Part shown: positions 1 through 7,081 of the stretch, piece by piece
How positions within the stretch are numbered: the stretch's first letter is position 1
Layout of the letters: each line of letters begins with the position of its first letter
Assembly: GCF_938045625.1 (NCBI RefSeq)
Contig: NZ_CALIAV010000049.1
Coordinates: forward strand, 1 to 35,372
From: an uncultured Campylobacter sp.
GTDB lineage: Bacteria > Campylobacterota > Campylobacteria > Campylobacterales > Campylobacteraceae
DNA: 35,372 nucleotides
Direction of reading: 5' to 3'
The notes under the pieces: generated by a model
What the model was told of the DNA's origin: nothing
Database searches by the model: none
The model's input: the letters and a program-made list of their open reading frames with translations, nothing else
Made by a program: the position numbers and the translations under genes

Positions 1-58
1 ATTTTATGAAAGGAAAATGCGATATAAAATCGTAGAAAACCCGTATTTTAGAGCTATT

Positions 59-104
59 TGGTGTCACGGGGGAGACTTGAACTCCCGACCTCCGGCTTAT
101 GAGG
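59..104 (-). repeat. Attachment site: 3' half of a CAU-anticodon tRNA (left end of element 1)
   Basis: Read on the minus strand, this 46-bp segment holds the end of the anticodon loop (CTCATAA), the 3' anticodon stem GCCGG, the T arm (GGGAG, TTCAAGT, CTCCC), the acceptor 3' strand CCGTGAC, discriminator A and an encoded CCA. The 5' half of the tRNA is missing: sequence beyond the anticodon loop is AT-rich and does not complete the stem. It is identical to 20728-20773, and an integrase gene starts about 100 bp away. It therefore fits an att core left by integration into a Met-type (or CAU-Ile) tRNA gene, not a working tRNA. Positions 1-58 would lie outside element 1; nothing else was recognised there. 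Confidence 0.85.
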
Positions 105-207
105 AATTTTAAATTTGCCTCTTAAAAGCCCGAAACTACGGCACTTTAAGTGATTTTTATTTCACACGTATATAAAACTGTTCCACTTTTGTCCACCGGT
201 GACAGAT

Positions 208-2232
208 ATGGCACATCACTTAAGAGAGCGAAACGGTATATATTACTACAGAGCCGTACTTACTCCTAGCATTAGAAAGTTTTTTAACGAAAAACGGGAA
301 ATTTGCTTTTCTACATCCACGAATCTCTTGGAAAAAGCTAAAAAAACGGCTAAGATTCTAGATAATAATCTTTACCTTATAAAAAGGGCGGTTCATATGA
401 ATCTCAATGATAGCATAGTTCAGTCTTTCGTAAATTCGTTTATGAGAATAAAACTTAGCAAGAGTATTAAAGAGCATTCGCTCCTTAATAAAAAGCTTGA
501 CGTAGATTTCTTAAATGCTCTAAACGCTTATTTTAAACAAAATTTGATCGACGGCGAGTTCCCCAAGATGCTCGTTAAAGACGTAAATAATATAGCCCGC
601 GTAGCCGGCATCTTGGATGATAAAGATAAACAAGCTACCGGACAAACCCTTTTAGAGAAAAATATATTAACTCTTAACTACCTTATTTCTAAGCTTGAAA
701 AAAGCAGTCTGCTGTTTGACGATAAGCAGGAGCAAAAATTCCTCGACGATGAAGACCGAGGTGATCTTAACGGTAGTCTAGATAAACCCGATACGGTCTT
801 TGTAAACAAGCAAGCCGTAGCCTCCGCATTTGACGCAAAGAATATCGATTCATTTCAGGATAATATAAAAGAGCTGGAAGATGCAGGATGCTTGCCGATG
901 ACTGACGGCCAGTTTGAAGCTATGGCGCAAAGATTAAGCGATACTGTATGCGCTATATTAGATAAAAAATACGGCTCTACCTCGAATTTGGAATTAGTTA
1001 AAGTAAACGACGGCAATAGAAGTATAGAAGATATCGTAAAAAATCCTTATCCTCGTAAAAGTATAAAGGTAAAAATAGACGATAAAAATAGTTTTGGTAT
1101 GATTGATCCGGGAGCTGAAATTACAGAAGAGTACGAGATTAGACAAGTGCTTCAAGCTCCTTCTTTAAGCGGCTTTAATCAGACCTTAGTCGCAAATTTG
1201 GAAAATCAAAAAACTTTAAAAGAGGCGTTTGAAATCTTTGAGGCTAATACCTCAAAGCTGGATAAATGGTCGCAAGATACCGGGAGGCTGGTAGCTGGCG
1301 TAAGAAAACTTCTGTTTTTATACTTTAGCGAGCAAACCCCGGTAGCTAATATTACTAGGGATAATTTACTGGAATTTAAGGAGCTACTATATAAAGTTCC
1401 CGCCAAGCTAGCCCAAAAGAGTAAGTACAAAGATAAAAATTTATCTCAGATACTTAAAATAGGTGAAAAAGACGATAAGCTCTCCGAAGTTACTATCCAA
1501 AAATACATGATAAGGGTTATTCAGTTTTTTAACTACTGCTTTGATAGTGGATACATAAATAGAAGCATAACCGCAAAAACAAACATCAAGCTAGATATTG
1601 ACCCTAGCGATAGAGCCGTGCTACCGTACGACGCAACCGACGCTAAAAAGATATTTGACATAGTATCTAATATTAAGCAAAGCGGTAAATCTCCTAGCTC
1701 TAGGATAGAAGCTGATGAGCTTTACTATATTACTATGATAGCCGCTTATAGCGGCATGAGAATAAAAGAGATCACTCAGCTTCATAAAAAAGATATGGTT
1801 TTAGAAGACGGAGTTTATTGTTTTAGTATCAACACCGATGACGGAAAAACTACTAAAACCAAAAATAGTATTAGGTTTGTGCCTATTCATAGTAAATTAA
1901 TAGAATTAGGACTACTTGATTATGTTAATGGCAAAAGGAGTGGAAATGTCTTTAAAGTTACGAACAAGGATTTCTCTGAAATTTTTAGAAATCAAATTCA
2001 AAGAAAACTAATAACCAAAGATCCTAAAAAGACGTTTTATTCGTTTAGGCACTATTTTATAAATTACTTGGTACAAAAAGAGGTAGCAAACGATACCATC
2101 GCCCAAATAGTAGGTCACGAAAAACAGTATAAAATTTTGCTAAACACTTACGCTACGCCGATTAACGTTAATGCGCTAAAAGCAAAGGTCGAGATGGTTA
2201 AATATGAGGAGGGCGGGATGCCCGAGGATTAA
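208..2232 (+). CDS. Tyrosine recombinase / integrase of element 1
   Basis: Site-specific recombinase expected to integrate and excise element 1 at the adjacent tRNA-derived site. The N-terminus (ERNGIYYYR) resembles the DUF6538-type start of many phage-type integrases, followed by a long central part and a C-terminal catalytic domain. Catalytic residues visible are Arg in SGMRIKE, Lys in TKTKNS, Arg in SFRHYF, His in VGHEK and Tyr in NTYATP. The first position of the HxxR box is Tyr (YSFR), whereas the homologue at 20878 has HSLR. At about 675 residues it is longer than a typical 350-450 residue integrase, as is its relative in element 2. ATG at 208 is preferred over an in-frame GTG at 199 because it aligns with the start of the second integrase; no strong ribosome binding site helps the choice. 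Confidence 0.9.
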   Translation: MAHHLRERNGIYYYRAVLTPSIRKFFNEKREICFSTSTNLLEKAKKTAKILDNNLYLIKRAVHMNLNDSIVQSFVNSFMRIKLSKSIKEHSLLNKKLDVDFLNALNAYFKQNLIDGEFPKMLVKDVNNIARVAGILDDKDKQATGQTLLEKNILTLNYLISKLEKSSLLFDDKQEQKFLDDEDRGDLNGSLDKPDTVFVNKQAVASAFDAKNIDSFQDNIKELEDAGCLPMTDGQFEAMAQRLSDTVCAILDKKYGSTSNLELVKVNDGNRSIEDIVKNPYPRKSIKVKIDDKNSFGMIDPGAEITEEYEIRQVLQAPSLSGFNQTLVANLENQKTLKEAFEIFEANTSKLDKWSQDTGRLVAGVRKLLFLYFSEQTPVANITRDNLLEFKELLYKVPAKLAQKSKYKDKNLSQILKIGEKDDKLSEVTIQKYMIRVIQFFNYCFDSGYINRSITAKTNIKLDIDPSDRAVLPYDATDAKKIFDIVSNIKQSGKSPSSRIEADELYYITMIAAYSGMRIKEITQLHKKDMVLEDGVYCFSINTDDGKTTKTKNSIRFVPIHSKLIELGLLDYVNGKRSGNVFKVTNKDFSEIFRNQIQRKLITKDPKKTFYSFRHYFINYLVQKEVANDTIAQIVGHEKQYKILLNTYATPINVNALKAKVEMVKYEEGGMPED

Positions 2233-2352
2233 TTTAAAGTCGTCTCAGCATAAATGATCAATTTAGGTAGTATTCCGGTTATTTACAAGATAGACATTGC
2301 AAGGACGCTTTTTATTCTATTTTACTATTTTAGGTATAAAATAAATGATAAA

Positions 2353-2604
2353 ATACAAACTATAGAGGTAAATTTTACCGCCAGCATAAGCTAGCTGAAA
2401 AAATCTCCGGCTCAAATTTTAAAACAAGCGGGAGATAACGTCGTGGCGATATTAAATCACAACGTACCCAGCGCCTATCTAGTGCCAAGCGCGGTGTATG
2501 AGAAAATGATGGAAATAATAGACGACTATCATCTAATTAAAGCCGTGGATGCCGCGCTGGCAAGCGATGAAACGCCAGTAAAAGTAAATATTGATGAGCT
2601 ATGA
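2353..2604 (+). pseudogene. Decayed RelB/StbD-type antitoxin
   Basis: The reading frame encodes a recognisable antitoxin: an N-terminal VNFTASIS stretch, then SPAQILKQAGDNVVAILNH and a YLVPSAVYEKM segment, as in RelB/StbD-family antitoxins. It is broken. An in-frame TAG follows the SIS motif, at about codon 14, and the likely start codon reads ATA. Only the part from about 2443 could still be made, from an internal GTG. Its stop overlaps the start of the next frame (ATGA), the usual antitoxin-toxin coupling. An upstream TATAAA-like box is present. Probably inactive. Confidence 0.65.
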
Positions 2605-2835
2605 ATTAGAGTTTTTGCCAAGCGCGTTAAAAGAGTGGTAAAAGCTGGATAATAGCGTAAAGGCGCAGTTTAAAAAGAAGTTGGTCGAACGCCTAGAAAC
2701 CCCCAATGTAGCCAAAGACAAACTGCGCGGCTATGAAAATATCTACAAAATCAAACTAAAAACGCGGGCTACCGATTAGTCGTTGGTAAAAGAGCGAATG
2801 ACGAAGTATATAATCTGCTAAAAGATAGGGTTTAA
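2601..2835 (+). pseudogene. Decayed RelE/StbE-type toxin
   Basis: Starting in the ATGA overlap with the decayed antitoxin, the frame reads MSYELEFLPSALKEW, then a stop, then a continuing RelE-like sequence (KLDNSVKAQFKKKL, KDKLRGYENIYKIKL), as in RelE/StbE mRNA interferases. It then shifts frame and ends with GYRLVVGKRANDEVYNLLK, the usual RelE C-terminus, but shorter than normal, so part of the core is deleted. One stop, one frameshift and a deletion make an active toxin very unlikely. Confidence 0.65.
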
Positions 2836-2950
2836 CCCTGCTATTCTTTTATTTAAGGTTTTAATATACTCTGCTTTTATAAAACAAATTTTTAAAAATA
2901 GTAAAAGCAAAACTTGTATACTAGGTTGGTCTCGCCTTGATCTAAAGAAA

Positions 2951-3235
2951 CTAAAAATTCGGCATATTTCTTTTAAATATAGATAGAATTTTTATAGTTT
3001 GATTTTTCTCGTCGATTCTAAACGGTATTACGTAGCCTTTAAAGATTAAATCTCGGACGCTCTCGTCGTGTAGTATTAAATTCTTGCGAAAACTGTACGG
3101 CATATAGCCAACCTTTTGTATTTCCGCCATCAGGTCGTTATAAAATCCTAAAGCCCTCTCTACACTATCAAGAGCTATAAAATTAATGATGTTATCGACA
3201 TCTTTACTAAATTTAGGCGCGTATTTGATTTTCAT
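2951..3235 (-). CDS. RelE/ParE-family toxin
   Basis: A 94-residue basic protein with the RelE/ParE fold signature: a helical N-terminal part (KFSKDVDNIINFIALDS), then a strand-rich C-terminal part (SFRKNLILHD, VRDLIFKGYVIPFRI, IKILSIFKR). It would poison translation or DNA gyrase; the sequence does not say which. Its start overlaps the 3' end of the antitoxin gene by 23 nt, typical of a co-translated TA pair. It is clearly related to the toxin-like frame at 23538-23816 in element 2 (shared SFRKN and RDLIFKGY motifs). Its likely role is to stabilise the integrated element. It is the last gene of a minus-strand series starting at mobC. Confidence 0.8.
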   Translation of the reverse strand: MKIKYAPKFSKDVDNIINFIALDSVERALGFYNDLMAEIQKVGYMPYSFRKNLILHDESVRDLIFKGYVIPFRIDEKNQTIKILSIFKRNMPNF

Positions 3236-3491
3236 TAGCGCCTAGTTTTATAAAGAGTTCTTTTGTTCTTTGTTTAAATTCGCTCTCGCTTAAATATTCT
3301 ATCTCGCCTCGGTCGTCTTTGGCTACAAGCTCTCTTAGCGTATCGGCATCGGCCTTGCTAATATATTCTTTATCGTAGTCTACATACTCGACCCTAACTT
3401 GCGGACTTAGCTTTCTTATCTCTCGTATCGCGTTTTGTAAGATTTGAGCTATTTGAGGCGTTTCTTCAGTAATGATTGTAGTTCCTATCAT
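3213..3491 (-). CDS. Antitoxin partner of the RelE/ParE-family toxin
   Basis: An acidic protein of about 92 residues, upstream of and overlapping the toxin gene. I chose ATG at 3491 because AAGGAG lies just upstream of it; an earlier in-frame start at 3518 has no such support. The C-terminal part (DDRGEIEYLSESEF then KELFIKLGA) matches the antitoxin at 23296 in element 2 (DDRGEIKYYSFDEI, KEHLRKLGA), so the pair is a shared accessory module of the two elements. A TACAAT -10-like box sits at 3517-3522 on the minus strand, so the pair may have its own promoter, probably autorepressed as in related TA operons (inference). Confidence 0.75.
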   Translation of the reverse strand: MIGTTIITEETPQIAQILQNAIREIRKLSPQVRVEYVDYDKEYISKADADTLRELVAKDDRGEIEYLSESEFKQRTKELFIKLGANENQIRA

Positions 3492-3662
3492 TTTTACTCC
3501 TTGCCGAGTTTTACTCATTGTAGCATATTTATTTTAATTAGGCGTTAAAATCTCAAGCTAGCTCACGGATTGCTGTATAACTATTTGCGGTATATCAAGG
3601 CTTTAGGCAATCCGTTCTTATGATGCTTGGCCAAGTTTTTGAGCAAGACGCGAAAGTATACT

Positions 3663-4256
3663 TCACGCCTCCACGACTCTAATCTTCGGCTCTTTCAAAT
3701 TCTTATCACAACCAGGATTATAAATCGTAGTATGCTTTAGCCTACATATATTTTTTATAGGATTATGAATATGCCCGCAAAGAAGGATTTTTGGAGTTAT
3801 GACTTGTTTGCCGATAGCGTTATAAAGCTTTTCGCTACCGTAATCATCGCCGCTGTATCCAACGGAAGCTTTCGTGTAAGCAGGCGGAACATGCGAAAGT
3901 AAAACGTCGCACTGGGCAAATTTCGCGTAATCGGGCTTGAGATAAGGAGCGCAGCCGAATTTTACTCCGTTTATTTCTTTTACGGCGTTATCGGCATAAA
4001 TATTTGGGACATCGTTTAACCATTCTTGCTCGTAGGCCAGCCCTACGTCGTGATTGCCGCTACAAACAAATACAGGTTTATTAAAACTTGCAAGCCATTC
4101 ACTAACGTAAGCGATCTGAGGAGCTATTCCAGTCTGGTCAAAGGCGTCGATAAAATCTCCTGTTATGCAAACGATGTCAAAATTTGATTCAAGATTCTTG
4201 ATAAATTTGAACCACGATTTATTGTAATGTAAATCTGTTGCATGGAGGATTTTCAT
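3663..4256 (-). CDS. Calcineurin-like metallophosphoesterase
   Basis: A 197-residue soluble protein with the complete metal-binding motif series of the calcineurin-like phosphoesterase family: DLH (Asp8, His10), GDF (Asp34), GNHD (Asn68, His69), SHVPP (His122) and GHIH (His162, His164). All metal ligands appear intact, so a dinuclear-metal phosphoesterase activity is expected; the substrate cannot be read from sequence. It is compact, with no extra domain. It lies downstream of the relaxase gene on the same strand with about 140 bp between them, and upstream of the TA pair. AAGG lies 7-10 nt before the ATG. Its role on the island is unknown; nucleotide or nucleic-acid hydrolysis are possibilities. 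Confidence 0.85.
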   Translation of the reverse strand: MKILHATDLHYNKSWFKFIKNLESNFDIVCITGDFIDAFDQTGIAPQIAYVSEWLASFNKPVFVCSGNHDVGLAYEQEWLNDVPNIYADNAVKEINGVKFGCAPYLKPDYAKFAQCDVLLSHVPPAYTKASVGYSGDDYGSEKLYNAIGKQVITPKILLCGHIHNPIKNICRLKHTTIYNPGCDKNLKEPKIRVVEA

Positions 4257-4398
4257 TTGAAAGCCTTGCCGATTTTTATAAAAATCTTAATATTATATAG
4301 ATTCATAACCATTTTCCTAAATATATCCAACTAAAACCATAAAACGCCATATCAAATTTTGCCGATGCGTCGGTAGCTCTTTTATGTATTTTTAGCGA

Positions 4399-6255
4399 TT
4401 AACGCGTCCTTGCCAAGCTAAGCTCTTTTTGTCTTTTAAGCTCTACTAGTTTTTGGCGTTCGGGTTTTTTTAGTTCTCGTTCAATTTCAGATCCACAAGC
4501 GCTAGAAGCTCTTTTAGTTTCGCTCTCCAAGCACTCTCTAAATGCTGCGCCATATCGCTCGTTAGCTTGTCGTATATTGTGTTTAATTCTATTTTCATAT
4601 CCTCCAAACTCTCTTTCAATATCGTCTTTATGGCCGTTAATTCGTTTTCTAACGATTCGTAGTTTGTTTGCAAGCTCTCGTATTTGCTTAATAATTCCCA
4701 GTATTCCGTCGCCGAGTAGTCGCTTTCTCCACTCGTCAAGAGCTGATTTAATTTGCTCTTGATAGCTTCTATTTGCGTCTGTTCGCTCTCTAAGCTTTCT
4801 AATTTGTTCTCGCTTAGGCTTAATTCGCTCTTGTGCGCCGATAAGATATTCTCTAACTCTTGTGCGAATTTGTTCGCTAAGTCCTCGTAATAAAGCGCTG
4901 CTTTTGCTTTCTGCAGTTTTTCGTATTTCTGTGCCAACTCGTCGTTCTCGCTCTGCAATCTCAGAATTTCTTCTTGCAATCTCTCTACTTCGTCTAACAA
5001 TACGGTCTGCAGTTTCGTCATCTATAATCTCCCGTTGTAAATTTGATAAAGTTTCGTCCCGTCCGTTAGATTGTGCGTCGATTTGGGTAAAATCATGTAG
5101 CGAGAGTCTCGGTTTGTTTTGCTGTCTGTTTCCTCGTATTTTAAATTCTCCGGAATCTGCCACTTCTGCAACTCTTGATTGCTCGCTAGTAGCTTCGAGT
5201 TTTGCGTTTGGTAGTCCGTTATGCGTTTGTCGTAGATAAAAAAGTTGATTAAATATCCTGCTATCAACCCTATAACCAAGATTATTGCCGTCATACCACT
5301 TAATAATCTTTGTATTATAGCGGGCCTCATCTCGTTTAATATCGTTTCTTTGGTCTGCTTCATTTCGGAGACGATCTCCAAGAGTTGCTTCTTTGTATCG
5401 TTTTTTATTTCGCTGATCTCTTCTTCGTATATTTTCGCTAATTCGCTCTCTATTGTATCGACACTCTTCTTGTGTATCTCGATCAACGTATTTTCTAATT
5501 CTTTTTGACTCGCTTTCGCCGAGTTCGCTAAGTTTGTCAATGTCTGTGAACCGTCCGTCATAAATTCCTCCTCTCATTCTATTGGGTCTTTTTTGATTGG
5601 GTAATACTATGCTTATTCCGCTTTCGTTTTGCCTAGTAACCTTATAGTCGCTAGCCCCTAAAAGTTCTATCATATGGGCACGACTTTTGATGGCTCCTTG
5701 TGCCACTAGCTCTTTTAGAGTTTTATCTAGCTGTGCGACCGTATCGTAGTGAGCCAAGTCTTTTTTATCGATACGGATGTTTTGCTGCTTTGTCGGGTTG
5801 TTTGGACTGGTAAAGCCGTATTCGTCGTTTATGGTTCGTTTCCAAAGATCGATATTAAATTGATCGCGCTTGGCAAAGTATGGATTAAAGCTCTTGCCGG
5901 TTATTAAATCGATCTTGGGGATTAAGAAGTTAAGTTCGAGTCGTCCGTGCTTATCGCTATGTTCTACCCACAGCACGGCGACACGGTCTTTCATATAATC
6001 TCCAAGCAAAGCCCTTTCTAGGTCTTTTATAATATCTTGCTTTATTTCGTCGCTGATAGAATTTGCCTGCTCGCTAAACGACAAGACTCCAAAGCAAGTT
6101 TTTTGCTTATAGGGCATTTGAGCTATAAGAGCTCTGACCTGAGCTTCGCTACCTTTTAGGACGCGCGCAGTACCTTGTTCTTGACGCTCGTTTAGTAAAT
6201 AGTTTACACTACCTAGCCCGCCGCCGTTTTTTGTTGGTAGAAATTTAACTATCAT
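4399..6255 (-). CDS. mobA: ColE1/MbeA-type (HEN) mobilization relaxase
   Basis: This relaxase would nick oriT and pilot the DNA strand when a helper conjugation system is present. The N-terminus MIVKFLPTKNGGG resembles ColE1 MbeA. Tyr19 lies where the MbeA catalytic tyrosine is, and the motif WVEHSDKHGRLELNF gives the His99-Glu107-Asn109 triad that names the HEN (MOBP5) class. After about residue 290 the protein becomes a very charged, Arg- and Glu-rich, probably helical tail. The ATG overlaps the mobC stop (ATGA). Two further genes lie entirely inside this one in another frame on the same strand, as mbeB and mbeD do inside mbeA. No conjugation (mating pair formation) genes are in the window, so the element is mobilizable and not self-transmissible. 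Confidence 0.9.
   Translation of the reverse strand: MIVKFLPTKNGGGLGSVNYLLNERQEQGTARVLKGSEAQVRALIAQMPYKQKTCFGVLSFSEQANSISDEIKQDIIKDLERALLGDYMKDRVAVLWVEHSDKHGRLELNFLIPKIDLITGKSFNPYFAKRDQFNIDLWKRTINDEYGFTSPNNPTKQQNIRIDKKDLAHYDTVAQLDKTLKELVAQGAIKSRAHMIELLGASDYKVTRQNESGISIVLPNQKRPNRMRGGIYDGRFTDIDKLSELGESESKRIRKYVDRDTQEECRYNRERISENIRRRDQRNKKRYKEATLGDRLRNEADQRNDIKRDEARYNTKIIKWYDGNNLGYRVDSRIFNQLFYLRQTHNGLPNAKLEATSEQSRVAEVADSGEFKIRGNRQQNKPRLSLHDFTQIDAQSNGRDETLSNLQREIIDDETADRIVRRSREIARRNSEIAERERRVGTEIRKTAESKSSALLRGLSEQIRTRVREYLIGAQERIKPKREQIRKLRERTDANRSYQEQIKSALDEWRKRLLGDGILGIIKQIRELANKLRIVRKRINGHKDDIEREFGGYENRIKHNIRQANERYGAAFRECLESETKRASSACGSEIERELKKPERQKLVELKRQKELSLARTR
4470..5021 (-). CDS. MbeD-like mobilization protein nested in the relaxase gene
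   Basis: A 183-residue frame lying wholly within the relaxase gene, same strand, different frame. It is a long coiled coil rich in Leu and Glu (LDEVERLQEEILRLQSE and similar), with no membrane segment. The N-terminus MTKLQTVLLDEVERLQ resembles ColE1 MbeD. Its ATG directly follows the stop of the other nested gene (TAG ATG), with GGGAG upstream, implying coupled translation. The length with no stop, the site and the matching order in ColE1 (MbeB-like then MbeD-like) argue that it is real. Its exact role is unproven; MbeD is linked to mobilization and entry exclusion in ColE1. Confidence 0.72.
   Translation of the reverse strand: MTKLQTVLLDEVERLQEEILRLQSENDELAQKYEKLQKAKAALYYEDLANKFAQELENILSAHKSELSLSENKLESLESEQTQIEAIKSKLNQLLTSGESDYSATEYWELLSKYESLQTNYESLENELTAIKTILKESLEDMKIELNTIYDKLTSDMAQHLESAWRAKLKELLALVDLKLNEN
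5022..5561 (-). CDS. MbeB-like coiled-coil membrane protein nested in the relaxase gene
   Basis: A 179-residue frame inside the relaxase gene, same strand and same alternative frame as the MbeD-like gene that follows it directly. A strong AGGAGG (5567-5572) lies 5 nt before the ATG, which would be an unlikely accident inside another gene. Residues 1-85 are helical and charged, about 88-109 form one hydrophobic membrane segment (LLSGMTAIILVIGLIAGYL), and the rest is polar. MbeB of ColE1 likewise is nested in mbeA, and MbeB-type proteins help anchor the relaxosome to the membrane. Element 2 has a larger protein of similar layout at 23888-24775, possibly its functional counterpart. Confidence 0.75.
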   Translation of the reverse strand: MTDGSQTLTNLANSAKASQKELENTLIEIHKKSVDTIESELAKIYEEEISEIKNDTKKQLLEIVSEMKQTKETILNEMRPAIIQRLLSGMTAIILVIGLIAGYLINFFIYDKRITDYQTQNSKLLASNQELQKWQIPENLKYEETDSKTNRDSRYMILPKSTHNLTDGTKLYQIYNGRL

Positions 6256-6584
6256 CGCTGCTCTTTGTCTTGTTTGCTTAAGAGATCAAAAATAGCGTTT
6301 AAGCGTTCCAGCGACTCGTTGATTATGGCAAGCGCTATTCTATCTAGGGGCTTTCCTTGGTTTAAGTTGCGAGATATCTGGTTTAGATTATTCCCCTGTT
6401 TTGAGAGCTCTAAAACCAGTTCTCTTGTGATCGGAGTCTTTGTAAGAGGGCGAGAGAGCATAGAGCTCATTGCATACTTTGTAAAGGTAATACCGCCTAA
6501 TTCGCTAATTTTAGCTAAAATTTTATCATGCTCGCTAGGTGTCATCCTGAGAATCTTTGTAATCGTTTTTCCCTCTTTTTTCAT
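6252..6584 (-). CDS. mobC: MobC/MbeC-like relaxosome accessory protein
   Basis: A 110-residue protein of the MobC type. It has a basic N-terminus (KKEGKTITKILRMTPSEHD) typical of ribbon-helix-helix DNA binding, and the family hallmark GNNLNQISRNLNQG in the C-terminal half. MobC-type proteins bind near oriT and help the relaxase open the strands. The gene comes first in the mob locus, with GAGGT before its ATG, and overlaps the relaxase start by 4 nt. A 20-bp-arm inverted repeat lies about 25 bp upstream (6608-6657) and could be its binding site or part of oriT. Confidence 0.85.
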   Translation of the reverse strand: MKKEGKTITKILRMTPSEHDKILAKISELGGITFTKYAMSSMLSRPLTKTPITRELVLELSKQGNNLNQISRNLNQGKPLDRIALAIINESLERLNAIFDLLSKQDKEQR

Positions 6585-6607
6585 TGCTTACCTCTGCTGG
6601 GTTTTAA

Positions 6608-6657
6608 CTTCATTTTTTATTTTTAATAGTAGTATTGATTAAAAATAAAAAATGAAG
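6608..6657. repeat. Perfect 20-bp-arm inverted repeat upstream of mobC
   Basis: Arms at 6608-6627 and 6638-6657 are perfect reverse complements separated by 10 nt. The AT-rich arms read like TTTTTTATTTTTAAT. A similar AT-rich inverted repeat with 16-bp arms lies upstream of the accessory gene of element 2 (25406-25442). The position just upstream of mobC suggests an operator or part of the transfer origin; it could also act as a terminator. Confidence 0.55.
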
Positions 6658-6659
6658 CG

Positions 6660-6860
6660 TCATAGGGGTATGGGGAGTGCGATCGCCGTCCCCATATTTG
6701 AAAAAATGCCGCTAAAAAATCGTTAGATTTTCCTAGCCGCCTTTGGCTAGATGCGGCAATTTTTCAAGGGGGTTAAGGGGGCGTAGCCCTCCTTACGAGC
6801 ACCCCAGATATATTCAAATCTATTAGAATTTGTATATATCTGGGGTATGCTCGCCCATAT
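6660..6860. promoter_or_regulatory. Hairpin cluster, candidate oriT region of element 1
   Basis: The roughly 500-bp gap upstream of mobC (6585-7081) has no convincing gene. Several successive inverted repeats fill 6660-6860: ATGGGG with CCCCAT; a large hairpin GAAAAAATGCCGC with GCGGCAATTTTTC enclosing CTAGCC-GGCTAG; AGGGGGC with GCCCTCCT; and GAGCA-CCCCAGATATA with TATATCTGGGG-TATGCTC. ColE1-like mob loci have oriT just upstream of the mobC-type gene, so this is the natural place for it. The exact nick site cannot be assigned. The rest of the gap (6861-7081) shows nothing clear. Confidence 0.5.
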
Positions 6861-7081
6861 TTCTATTCTAAACTTTTTAGTCTAGCCATTATAGCATAAA
6901 ATCTGGCTATGCAGACTCATTTTCACGCTGGATAATTTTGTAAAAATAGGGGGAAGGTACCGGAATAAATTCGCTCGCGACTCATAATTATGCTTTTAGG
7001 AAAATTAACGGAACTAGAGACCGATAATACTTGAATTATATTAATCTTCTATTTAATATATAAAGAATATAGACACCGCAA

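Noticed and set aside
59..140. A complete tRNA-Met gene
   Set aside because: Only the 3' half, from the anticodon loop onward, is present; the sequence beyond cannot form the anticodon, D or acceptor 5' stems. The same holds for 20728-20773.
3565..3615. 9-bp inverted repeat ACGGATTGC/GCAATCCGT
   Set aside because: The arms are short and 33 bp apart, with no T-run or gene end that it clearly serves; not enough for a terminator or operator call.
4577..6642. Plus-strand open frames opposite the mob locus
   Set aside because: They are shadows of the minus-strand mob genes, lack ribosome binding sites, and their composition reflects the charged coding strand. The nested minus-strand frames were kept because they have strong start signals and known parallels in ColE1.
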